Shown: positions 57,201 to 64,000 of the stretch, piece by piece
Layout of the letters: each line of letters opens with the position of its first letter
Position numbering within the stretch: position 1 is the first letter of the stretch
Origin: Chthoniobacteraceae bacterium
GTDB lineage: Bacteria; Verrucomicrobiota; Verrucomicrobiia; Chthoniobacterales; Chthoniobacteraceae
NCBI GenBank assembly: GCA_028293625.1
Contig: JAQGOL010000034.1
Location: 124,001-188,000 of the forward strand
Length of the DNA: 64,000 nt
Direction of reading: 5' to 3'
The notes under the pieces: model-generated
Told to the model about the DNA's origin: nothing
Databases searched by the model: none
What the model saw: only the letters and a program-made list of their open reading frames with translations
Translations under genes and position numbers: made by a program

Positions 57201-60200
57201 GGCCGCGATTGTGAGCACCCGCTTTCCGAAGAGCACTGAAGCGGTATCCACCGCCACCGGCGTGCTGGTTGAGATCAAGCTGTTGTTGCCCAACCTACCG
57301 TCCTCATTGTATCCCCAGGCCGCAACTATCCCGTCGGAACAGAGCGCAAGACTGTGACTGCCGCCCGCGGCCACCGCAATGACCGTCTTACCGGAGAGCA
57401 CGCCGAGAGTATTCACCGCCGCCGGCACTTCGCTCAACTGACCATAGTTGTTAGATCCCCAAGCCGCTACCGTTCCGTCCGAGCAGAGCGCCAGATTGTG
57501 AGAACCCCCAGCCGTTATCGCGATGACGAATTTGCCCGAGAATATGCCCGCGGTGTCCACGGCCACCGGCATCTGGCTGTTGGAGGTGGAGTGGTTGCCC
57601 AACTCACCGGAGGAATTTGATCCCCACGCAACCACTGAGCCATCGGAGCAAAGGGCCAGACTGTAATAATTTCCGGCAGCCACCGCGACGACGGTCTGAC
57701 CAGCGAGGACCCCGGAGGTATCCACCATGACCGGCACCTTGCTCTGTGTCGTGCTGTTGTTGCCCAATTGGCCGGAGCTGTTGTCGCCCCATGCCGCCAC
57801 CGTTCCATCCGAGCAGAGTGCGAGGTTGTGGCTTATTCCCGCAGCGATGCCGATGACGGTTTTACCCGAGAGAGCGCCCCCTTTCTCTACGGCCACCGGC
57901 GTTGTGCTAGCGGTCGTGCTGTTGTTGCCCAATTGGCCGGAGCTGTTGTCGCCCCATGCCGCAATGGTCCCGTCGGCGCAAAGCGCCAGACTGTGACTCG
58001 AGCCCACATCCAGAATGGTGATCGTCTTGCCCAAAAGCACGCCGGTTGAGAGCACACTGACCGGGACAAGCCGGGTCGTGGTGCTGCCGTCGCCGATTTG
58101 GCCGGTGCCGTTGTAACCCCACGCGACCAGCCCGCTCGCAGGCCATTGGAGCACGAGATCGTTGCCTTTGCCTCCGTGGTAATTGGCGATGAACCGGTAA
58201 TTGATTCCTCCGTAACTCAGCGTCACCGCCTGTCCCTGGCTCAGATTGCTGAACGTGCCATTGATGAAAGCCGGGCCGGTGTTCTTCACCACCATCAAGT
58301 TCGTCCCGGTCGGCGGCGCGAAGTTCAAGGTGGCGCTAAAAGTGGCGCTTGAGGCCGAGAATCTATCCGCCGTGACGGGTACGTCGGAGGCCGAAAGGTA
58401 AGTCGCAGCCACATCGCTCGAGGTGCTAAAAGTGCCGTCCGTGGTGCTGACCGTGCCCGCGGCGTTGGTGGCGGTAAACCGATAGTGGTAGGTAGTGCCA
58501 GGGGGGAGGCCCGTGAGGTTGGCACTCACCTTCTGCGCACTGAGACCGTCGTTGGGGACAAGCGTGACGGCGGCGGTGCTCCCGTAGGCGGTGGTGGCGC
58601 CATATTCAAACTGCGCGGTCGCGGCGCTGCCGTCCGGATTGACGATGCCGTTCAGGAGCACACTCGATTTGGTCACATTGGTCGCAGCAAGCCTGGTGAC
58701 GACAAAGAAAGCCGGCGAAGCGATAAGACCAAGGTTATGGTCAGCGTCGGCGCCGCTGAAGACAGCCGCGTAGCATTCGCCGTTAATGGTCGGACTGCTC
58801 ACTGCCACCGGTGCCGAGCTATTGATCCTGCTATTGTTCCCAAGCTGCGCAGATCCGTTGAATCCCCACGTCGCGAGCGTACCGTCCGAGCATCGCGCGA
58901 GGCTATGGTAAATTCCCGCATCCACGCTGACAACGGTCTTGCCGACAAGCACGCCGGCGGTGCCCACTAGCACCGGCACATTGCTCTGTGCTGTGCTGTT
59001 GTTACCCAACTGGCCATAGCCGTTGTGGCCCCAGGCCGCCACGGTGCCATCCGAGCAGAGCGCCAGGCTATGAAGGCTGCCTGCGGTCACCGCCACGACG
59101 GTCTTGCCCGAGAGCACCCCGGAGGCATTCACCATCGTCGGCACCAAACTACTGGTGGTGCTGTTGTTACCCAACTCGCCATAAGAGCCGTCTCCCCAAG
59201 CTGCGACCGTGCCGTCGGAGCAGAGAGCCAGATTGTGGGCACGGCCTGCGGCCACTGCGATAACCGTTTTGCCGGAGAGCACGCCGGCCGTGTTCACCGC
59301 CACCGGCACCGGACTGCTGATGGTGCTGTTGTTACCCAACTCGCCATAATAGCCTCGTCCCCAAGCTGCGACAGTGCCGTCGGAGCAGAGCGCCAGACTG
59401 TCGTTATCGCCTGCTGCCACCGCGATAACCGTTTTGCCGAAAAGCACGCCGGCCATGTTCACTGCCACTGGCACCGAACTCGAACTCGGGACGAGGTTAG
59501 TTCCCAGTTGGCCATCGCCGTTATATCCCCAAGCCGCCACCGTTCCGTCCGAACAGAGCGCCAAACTGTGATTTGCCCCTGCGGCGACTGCCACGACTCT
59601 CTTGCCAGAGAGCACGCCGTCAGTGTTGACCGCCACGGGCACCAGGCTGGAGGTGGTGCTGTTGTTACCCAATGTGCCGCCGTCGTTGGAACCCCAAGCC
59701 GCCACAGTTCCATCGATACACAACGCCAGACTATAAGAGCGCCCTGCCGCCACGGAGATGACCGTTTTGTCCGCGAGCACCCCAGTCGAAAGCACATCGA
59801 CTGGCACGAGTCTGTTCGTCGTGCTGCCGTCACCGATTTGACCGTAATCGTTGGCTCCCCACGCGGCCGGCCTCGACCTGGCCCACTGGAGCACGAGATC
59901 GTTGCCGGTGCCGCCGTAGTAATTGGCGATAAAACGGTAATTGAGCCCGCCATAGCTCAGCGTCACCAACTGCCCGTGCGCCAGGTTGCTGAACTTGCCG
60001 TTGATGAAGTCCAGTCCGGTATTATTCACCACCGTTAGGGTCGTGCCAGTCGGCGGGGCGAAGTTGAGTGAGAGAGAGACCGTAATACCGGTGGCTGCGT
60101 AACCGTTGGTGGTAAACGGTACGTCGGCAGCGGTCGCATAGCTGACGGCCAATGGATTCGGAGCCGTGCGAGTGATTGTGACATTATAAATCTTTGTTGT

Positions 60201-62330
60201 TATGCCATCCTGCGCAGTGACGACGATGTTCACGGCAAGATTGACCCCGTATCCAAGGGCGATCACTCCACTGGCGTCGCCGGACGCAACGGGGTCGCCG
60301 TTGACCTTCACGGTGGACGAGCCTCCTGCCACCGTCGGGCTGAACGTGGCCGCGCCGGAAGTCACGCTCGCCGTATAAGTGGTGATGTCGCTTGAGAAAA
60401 GCGGACTGAGAGCCCCGGTGCCAAGGACGAGATCGGTGAGCGCTGGCACCGTGGTGAGAGTGGCGTCCGGCGTCACGGACGTGCCGAAAGCGTCCGTGGC
60501 GGTGATGCGGTAGTGATAGGTGGTGCCCGGCATCAGGCCTGTGAGGTTGGCACTCACATTCTGGGCGCTGAAGTCGTTGTTGGGGGAAAGAACCAAACTG
60601 GCGCGGCTTCCGTAGCTGGTGGTAGTGCCATACTCAAACTGCGCCGTCGTGGCGGGGCCATTGGGAATGACCAAGCCATTTAAGGTCACATTGGTTGCGG
60701 TCAGATTGGTCGCCGCAAAGGTGGTGACCAAAGGGACAGCCGGCAAGGCAATGAGGCCGAGGCTGTGACTGCCATGGGAGCCGTTGACGGCGGCCACATA
60801 GCGTTCCCCGCTGGCCAGCGGAGCGCTGCTTACTGCCACGGGCACGGAACTGCTGGTTGTGCTGTTATTGCCCAACTGCCCGCTTTGGTTCCCACCCCAG
60901 GTCGCGACTGTTCCATCCGAGCAGAGCGCGAGGCTACCCTGGCTTGCCGCCACTCCCACAATTGTTTTGCCCGAGAGCGCACCTGCGGTCTCGAGCGCCA
61001 CGGGCACTATACTTCTGAACGAACGATTATTGCCCAACTGGCCCGACTCGTTATTTCCCCAGGCCGCGACCGTGCCATCGGAGCAGAGCGCCAGACTGTG
61101 TGAATCGCCTGCCGCCACAGCGACAACGATCTTGCCGGAGAGTGGCCCCGTGCGGATCACCGCCACGGGGATCGCACTTTCAAAGTAAGAATCGTATCCC
61201 AACTGCCCGTTGTAGTTGGAGCCCCAAGCTGCCACCGTACCGTCCGAGCAGAGGGCAAGACTGTGTTTACTGCCAGCCGAGACCGCCACAACCTTCTTTC
61301 CGGAGAGCACGCCTGCGGTATTGACCCGCACCGGTATTGAACTCCTCAGCGCACTGTCGTTACCCAACTGGCCGTTATAATTGGATCCCCAGGCAACCAA
61401 TGTCCCGTCCGCGCAGAGTGCGAGACTGTGTGCGCCCCCAGCCGCCACCGCCACAACCGTTTTGCCCGCAAGCACTCCCGTGATGTCGACCGCCATCGGC
61501 GCCATACTGAAGATACTATTGTGGTTGCCCAACTGGCCGTCATAATTGGATCCCCAGGCAGCCACCGTTCCGTCCGAGCAGAGCGCCAGGCTGTGAATCT
61601 GCCCCGCTGCGACCGAAACCACTCGCTTGCCCGCGAGCACCCCGGAGGAATTCACGGCCACGGGCACCAAGCTTTGCACCGTGGTGTTTTGCGTCGCACT
61701 ATAGTTTCCCAATTGGCCTCTGTCATTGGCTCCCCACGCCGCCACGGTTCCATCCGCGCACAGCGCCAGACTGTGGGATAGTCCCGCCGCCACGGAGATG
61801 GGCGTCTTTCCAGCGAGCACCCCGGTCGAGAGCACATTCACCGGCACGAGTCGGTTCGTCGTACTGCCGTCGCCGATTTGACCGTAGTCGTTGGCTCCCC
61901 ACGCGACCGGCCTCGACCTGGCCCACTGGAGCACAAGATCATTGCCCGTGCCTCCAAAGTAATTGGCGATGAAGTGGTAATTGATCCCGCTGTAAGTCAG
62001 CGTCACCGCCTGCCCCTGCGCGAGGTTGCTGAAGGTGCCAGTGACGAACCCCAGGCCGGTATTATTTACCACCGTCAGGTTCGTGCCCGTCGGCGGGGCG
62101 AAGTTAAGCGAGGCGCTGAACGTCGCTCCGGTGGCCGAGAAACTACCCTCAGTGATGGGCACATCGCCCGCCGAATTGTAGGTCGCGGCGACGTCGGCAT
62201 CGCACGGTTGTACCCATAGGAAAAACAGTGCGAAAAGAAAGAAGATCCCTTTGATTGGACACAGCCGCGGCACGACGATTGTACGGGCACAAGGTGAGGG
62301 GCGACACGCATCATGAGCTGGGATAATCAT
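54297..62330 (-). CDS. Giant secreted RCC1-repeat protein, four propeller modules
   Basis: 2677 residues from ATG 62330; GTG 62369 or GTG 62273, which would leave a normal-length signal peptide, are alternatives. The signal core is IFFLFALFFLWV. Four modules follow, beginning near 62200, 60135, 58400 and 56690. Each has a roughly 90-residue beta domain (LNFAPPTGTNLTVVNNTG ... GGTGNDLVLQW). Each then has seven RCC1-type units of the form VAAWGSNYNGQLGNNS, SLALCSDGT, making complete seven-bladed propellers, 28 units in total. A fibronectin-like domain comes next (TLNGLVIPNGPATTAQFEYG). A cadherin-like domain is added after the first module. The end contains DPDGDGTSNLLEYVSGLVP, shared with the delta-60 protein. 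Probably a surface adhesin or binding scaffold. It seems to stand alone in transcription. Confidence 0.9.
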   Translation of the reverse strand: MIIPAHDACRPSPCARTIVVPRLCPIKGIFFLFALFFLWVQPCDADVAATYNSAGDVPITEGSFSATGATFSASLNFAPPTGTNLTVVNNTGLGFVTGTFSNLAQGQAVTLTYSGINYHFIANYFGGTGNDLVLQWARSRPVAWGANDYGQIGDGSTTNRLVPVNVLSTGVLAGKTPISVAAGLSHSLALCADGTVAAWGANDRGQLGNYSATQNTTVQSLVPVAVNSSGVLAGKRVVSVAAGQIHSLALCSDGTVAAWGSNYDGQLGNHNSIFSMAPMAVDITGVLAGKTVVAVAAGGAHSLALCADGTLVAWGSNYNGQLGNDSALRSSIPVRVNTAGVLSGKKVVAVSAGSKHSLALCSDGTVAAWGSNYNGQLGYDSYFESAIPVAVIRTGPLSGKIVVAVAAGDSHSLALCSDGTVAAWGNNESGQLGNNRSFRSIVPVALETAGALSGKTIVGVAASQGSLALCSDGTVATWGGNQSGQLGNNSTTSSSVPVAVSSAPLASGERYVAAVNGSHGSHSLGLIALPAVPLVTTFAATNLTATNVTLNGLVIPNGPATTAQFEYGTTTSYGSRASLVLSPNNDFSAQNVSANLTGLMPGTTYHYRITATDAFGTSVTPDATLTTVPALTDLVLGTGALSPLFSSDITTYTASVTSGAATFSPTVAGGSSTVKVNGDPVASGDASGVIALGYGVNLAVNIVVTAQDGITTKIYNVTITRTAPNPLAVSYATAADVPFTTNGYAATGITVSLSLNFAPPTGTTLTVVNNTGLDFINGKFSNLAHGQLVTLSYGGLNYRFIANYYGGTGNDLVLQWARSRPAAWGANDYGQIGDGSTTNRLVPVDVLSTGVLADKTVISVAAGRSYSLALCIDGTVAAWGSNDGGTLGNNSTTSSLVPVAVNTDGVLSGKRVVAVAAGANHSLALCSDGTVAAWGYNGDGQLGTNLVPSSSSVPVAVNMAGVLFGKTVIAVAAGDNDSLALCSDGTVAAWGRGYYGELGNNSTISSPVPVAVNTAGVLSGKTVIAVAAGRAHNLALCSDGTVAAWGDGSYGELGNNSTTSSLVPTMVNASGVLSGKTVVAVTAGSLHSLALCSDGTVAAWGHNGYGQLGNNSTAQSNVPVLVGTAGVLVGKTVVSVDAGIYHSLARCSDGTLATWGFNGSAQLGNNSRINSSAPVAVSSPTINGECYAAVFSGADADHNLGLIASPAFFVVTRLAATNVTKSSVLLNGIVNPDGSAATAQFEYGATTAYGSTAAVTLVPNDGLSAQKVSANLTGLPPGTTYHYRFTATNAAGTVSTTDGTFSTSSDVAATYLSASDVPVTADRFSASSATFSATLNFAPPTGTNLMVVKNTGPAFINGTFSNLSQGQAVTLSYGGINYRFIANYHGGKGNDLVLQWPASGLVAWGYNGTGQIGDGSTTTRLVPVSVLSTGVLLGKTITILDVGSSHSLALCADGTIAAWGDNSSGQLGNNSTTASTTPVAVEKGGALSGKTVIGIAAGISHNLALCSDGTVAAWGDNSSGQLGNNSTTQSKVPVMVDTSGVLAGQTVVAVAAGNYYSLALCSDGSVVAWGSNSSGELGNHSTSNSQMPVAVDTAGIFSGKFVIAITAGGSHNLALCSDGTVAAWGSNNYGQLSEVPAAVNTLGVLSGKTVIAVAAGGSHSLALCSDGIVAAWGYNEDGRLGNNSLISTSTPVAVDTASVLFGKRVLTIAASPSQSLALCSDGTMAAWGSNSFGQLGNNTTIQSKVPVAVSNSPLATGERYAAAFSGYARHNLSLIASSPFPLVTSLAKSNLTPTSVTLSGTVNPNGSAATAYFEYGLDTSYGSIAGVSLAPNDGMSAQTVSAGLSGLMSGTTYHYRLTAKNPLSTPSTADGTFTTPIMVAATYNSASEVPVTANPAIAEGGTFDATLNFAPTPGTSLMVVKNTGPGLIVGRFNNLAQGQAVTLSYGGVDYRFFANYYGGTGNDLVLQWAVTRPVAWGYNISGELGINNSMVGSLPVDVFSSGVLAGKSVISAAAGARHSLALCIDGTVVASGSNGSGQLGNNSAISSNVPVAVITSGILAGKTVIALAAGQSHSLALCSDGTVAAWGDNALGQLGNKNSSMPMSQEPVAVSTSGVLAGKMVVAIAAGHFHSLALCSDGTVAAWGFNRNGELGNNNSNSGSSNSPVPVAVNTADVLSGKVVIAVAAGGSHSLALCSDGTVVAWGANTYGSLGNNSRFSYAAPVRVSTTGILSGKTVIGVAAGGSHSLALCSDGTVAAWGGNQYGQLGNNSVVYSLVPVTVGTTGLLASQTVIAVAAGRNHSLALCSDGTVAAWGSNFAFALGNNTPEGQSNVPVVVSGTPLATGERYTAAFTGPAGDHSLGLVASPPFPVAVTLAATNLDSGSAILNGTVNAAGGSATVFFDYGLDTNYGSTVTGVRATGGGDTAFSANLIYLTPLTTYHFRVRATTAGGTTNGTDLTLTTPADIVPPVGGTLTLTPGLPMNAGAALTAAFANWTDTSLPLTYALLIDDVLVSAPGASASIPLTCPSTGGVHILKGRIYDALGYFTEVTQNFTINTVPESWRMLYFGTAENAGAAADLADPDGDGTSNLLEYVSGLVPTNARSRFNVRVELGARQPAIIFSPLVAGRTYSVKYKATLTDPAWTPLADFTANDNGTERTVTDLSPGSGQRFYQVEITLP

Positions 62331-62369
62331 CGCAATGCAGGATACACAGGGGAGCTGAATTTGGGACAC

Positions 62370-62853
62370 TTTGAGGAGATACGGTGGGGACGGCTAAGCC
62401 GTTAGCACCCTGCGGTCAATAAGCAATCAGATGCGTAGTTTTGAGTTGAAAAACATCGTCCGCAGGACGGATTACTTTGGCGATGGATACCGCGTTCCGT
62501 TAAATTTCAGTCCGAACGGGGCCTCTTTCCTCACGTTGATGTTCCATATAAATGATGCCCCTCCCCAGAGCCTCCCTTTCGTCTCAAGTCCAAATAATTG
62601 CGGATCCACCTGCGTTGAAAGCAGCGTGTTACGTCCTGCGGCGGCGGGCCAAGAAACCATTCTACGTTTGGCTTCCCGCTTCCTCACGACATTGCGCAGC
62701 AGTGAATCGAAAGTTCGATTCTTCCAGTTTGACATTCGCACGCAATTCCCCCTTTTTGCGCGTCGTATTTCCGGAAAATCCTGGTTTCCGGCAACGCGGA
62801 TCAGCCTGGCTCTCTTCAACTAATAGAAACCCACCCCAATCAAACCAAATCTC
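62370..62853. other. Region without a convincing gene
   Basis: Frames of 106-130 residues exist on both strands (for example 62431-62823 + and 62472-62819 -). None shows a domain, signal peptide or codon pattern like the neighbours. The promoter of the RCC1 giant should lie in the first 100 bp, but I see no clear match to a -35/-10 pair. Confidence 0.55.
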
Positions 62854-62892
62854 ATCGGAAGCACTGCAATAGCGCTCACTCTCCTAATTTCA

Positions 62893-63258
62893 ATGAACGG
62901 CTGCGCATCAATCATGAGCGGGCCTCGGAAGAATATCACCATCAACTCGAATCCACCTGGAGCGCACGTTAGCGTCGCGGACAAGAAGGGACGCGAAGTA
63001 GCTGCTTTGACGACACCATGTGTTGCCAATCTGAAACGAAGCGCAGGATTTTTTGTCGGTGCAAGCTACGTCGCAACTGTCGAAAAACCCGGCTTTCAGA
63101 CTCAGCAATTCAAGATTGGTCCAACAGCCAATCCATGGACACTTGGCAACATACTTATCGGCGGTCTTGTCGGCATTCTGATCATTGATCCTGCGACCGG
63201 CGCTATGTTCGGGTTGACCCCCACCGAAATCACCGCGCAACTGGTGCCAAGCCGTTAG
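62893..63258 (+). CDS. PEGA-like lipoprotein; true start probably upstream
   Basis: 121 residues from ATG 62893. This ATG falls inside a lipoprotein signal. The same frame is open back to 62827 and encodes a hydrophobic core and lipobox (IALTLLISMNGC), with Cys4 of the ATG version as the lipidated residue. No ATG, GTG or TTG exists in the 66 upstream bases, so the start must be a rare codon (ATC at 62854 is placed well) or the sequence has an error. The mature part has a PEGA-type pattern (ITINSNPPGAHVSVADKKG), often used to bind cell-wall material, and a hydrophobic Gly-rich stretch (ILIGGLVGILIIDPATGAMFG). Its role is unknown. Confidence 0.7.
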   Translation: MNGCASIMSGPRKNITINSNPPGAHVSVADKKGREVAALTTPCVANLKRSAGFFVGASYVATVEKPGFQTQQFKIGPTANPWTLGNILIGGLVGILIIDPATGAMFGLTPTEITAQLVPSR

Positions 63259-63542
63259 AGGCGAGCTGATTCATTTCGACAAGAGCCGGGGCGTTTTTGA
63301 CAACCGGGCAAGATGATAGACTTCGAGGACTTGGTCCAACGCCGCTTCAATTAAGCCCCGGCGCACCATCCTTTCCGCCCAGGCTTCCGGTGCTGCGCGT
63401 AACGATGGCCTTACCCGTTTTCTACGCTCGTATCAGGTCAATATAGCTGGCCAGCTATTCATTTTCGCCCTTCACGGTGGCGCAAAAGCGGCCAATCCAA
63501 CCGGGCAACCGGCAGTTCTATTTCGATGGCGTTAACCACTTT

Positions 63543-64000
63543 ATGAAAAAACATTCTCCACCAATCAAGGCGTCAATAGCCGCGCTCCTCATGGCGGCCA
63601 GCTTTCCTGGCTGCAACAAACCTGCCGATCGGCCAATCTCCCAGGCGGCCCCGGAGCCGATCCCGGCATCTGAGCCGGCTCCTGCAGTGTTGACATCGCA
63701 ACCGTCTCCGCCCCTTGTTCCCTCCGCAACACCTCCACCGGCGACACCTGAACCCAATTACCTCGCCCCGGATGGCGTCTTTTTCGTAACAGCCGCGACA
63801 TCTGTCATGACCGACGACGGCATTACAGGTCTGCGTCCAGGAACGCGTGCAATCAAGCAGCCTGATGGCCGCTACCTGGCCGAAGGACATTTGATTGAGC
63901 TTCGACCTGACCAAATTACCAATGATTTGCGTGTCGCGGCTCGTGTCACGGGAGTTGACCAATCTGTTCAGGCAAAGATCAAGCAAGCGAGTGCGGTTCA
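63543..64000 (+). CDS. Proline-rich lipoprotein, partial at window end
   Basis: An open frame of 152 codons runs from ATG 63543 to the end of the window without a stop. The start is a basic n-region (MKKHSPPIKA), a hydrophobic core (SIAALLMAASF) and Pro-Gly-Cys, so Cys23 is a probable lipidation site. A Pro/Ala/Ser linker of about 55 residues follows. A compact domain then begins at PDGVFFVTAATSVMTDDG and contains LRPGTRAIKQPDGRYLAEGH, reminiscent of a small beta-barrel (SH3-like) fold. The C-terminus is cut off. The 284-bp gap before it (63259-63542) shows nothing I can assign. Confidence 0.7.
   Translation, partial: MKKHSPPIKASIAALLMAASFPGCNKPADRPISQAAPEPIPASEPAPAVLTSQPSPPLVPSATPPPATPEPNYLAPDGVFFVTAATSVMTDDGITGLRPGTRAIKQPDGRYLAEGHLIELRPDQITNDLRVAARVTGVDQSVQAKIKQASAV

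Noticed and set aside
55014-61926. Many + strand frames of 60-340 residues inside the RCC1 gene, for example 59025-60038
   Set aside because: They are antisense shadows of the repeat-rich giant gene with a repeated Arg/His-rich composition.
62431-62823. Frames of 106-130 residues before the PEGA-like lipoprotein
   Set aside because: No domain, no signal peptide, no codon pattern like the neighbours.
63259-63420. Minus-strand fragment of about 50 codons ending near 63280 with a helical, Arg/Leu-rich sequence
   Set aside because: It looks slightly protein-like and could be a gene remnant, but it has no clear start, domain or length to support it.
1-64000. tRNA, rRNA, insertion sequence or prophage
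   Set aside because: I saw no cloverleaf-like sequence, rRNA segment, transposase, integrase or phage structural gene in the window.

Overview
The window looks like a chromosomal segment of a member of the Verrucomicrobiota. This is inferred from gene content, not from a marker gene. The evidence is a PEP-CTERM protein, a CotH/lamin-tail protein, delta-60 and RCC1 repeat giants ending in a DxDGDG-type module, a LEPR-like motif, and GC-rich codon use. I see no rRNA, tRNA, CRISPR array, insertion sequence or prophage. The window cuts a secreted-protein gene at its left edge and a lipoprotein gene at its right edge.

Layout. (1) 0.3-6.5 kb is housekeeping and metabolism on the + strand: a Sfp-type phosphopantetheinyl transferase, a membrane class III cyclase-like protein with altered catalytic residues, RecR, a photolyase and a YjhG/YagF-type sugar-acid dehydratase. 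(2) 6.5-7.0 kb is a gene-poor stretch with a small ORF and 13 degenerate 20-21 bp tandem repeats. (3) 7.0-15.0 kb holds a membrane M48 protease, divergent from an apparent operon of a soluble M48 protease and a 1715-residue pseudokinase/DUF4011/helicase/nuclease protein, a candidate defence or RNA/DNA surveillance module. (4) 15.0-21.8 kb is a HlyD-type adaptor, an ECF sigma factor fused in frame to a LEPR-like His/acid-rich protein, a GAF-like-HlyD membrane protein and an M50-protease-HlyD protein with a PqqD-like N-terminus. It reads as a dedicated export or signalling locus and is the most unusual region here. (5) 22.0-26.1 kb is a secreted beta-propeller protein and a PIN-like protein. (6) 26.6-34.0 kb is a 2004-residue Ser/Thr kinase-ATPase-GAF-PAS-histidine kinase overlapping a receiver-histidine kinase gene. 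(7) 34.1-38.2 kb is a VOC protein and a pqiA-pqiA-pqiB-pqiC lipid-transport operon. (8) 38.4-48.1 kb is large surface proteins: delta-60 repeat, CotH/LTD, PEP-CTERM and a helical-repeat protein. (9) 48.1-54.0 kb is MgtA and a nitric-oxide cluster, hmp divergent from nsrR-nnrS. (10) 54.0-64.0 kb is a 105-bp tandem duplication, a roughly 2,680-residue protein with four seven-bladed RCC1-like propellers, and two lipoproteins.

The genes fall into three functional themes. One is envelope and surface biology: Pqi lipid transport, HlyD/M50 export, PEP-CTERM and repeat proteins. The second is stress response: RecR, photolyase, NO detoxification, M48 proteases and the helicase-nuclease. The third is multi-domain signalling: the cyclase-like protein, the ECF sigma fusion and the kinase pair.
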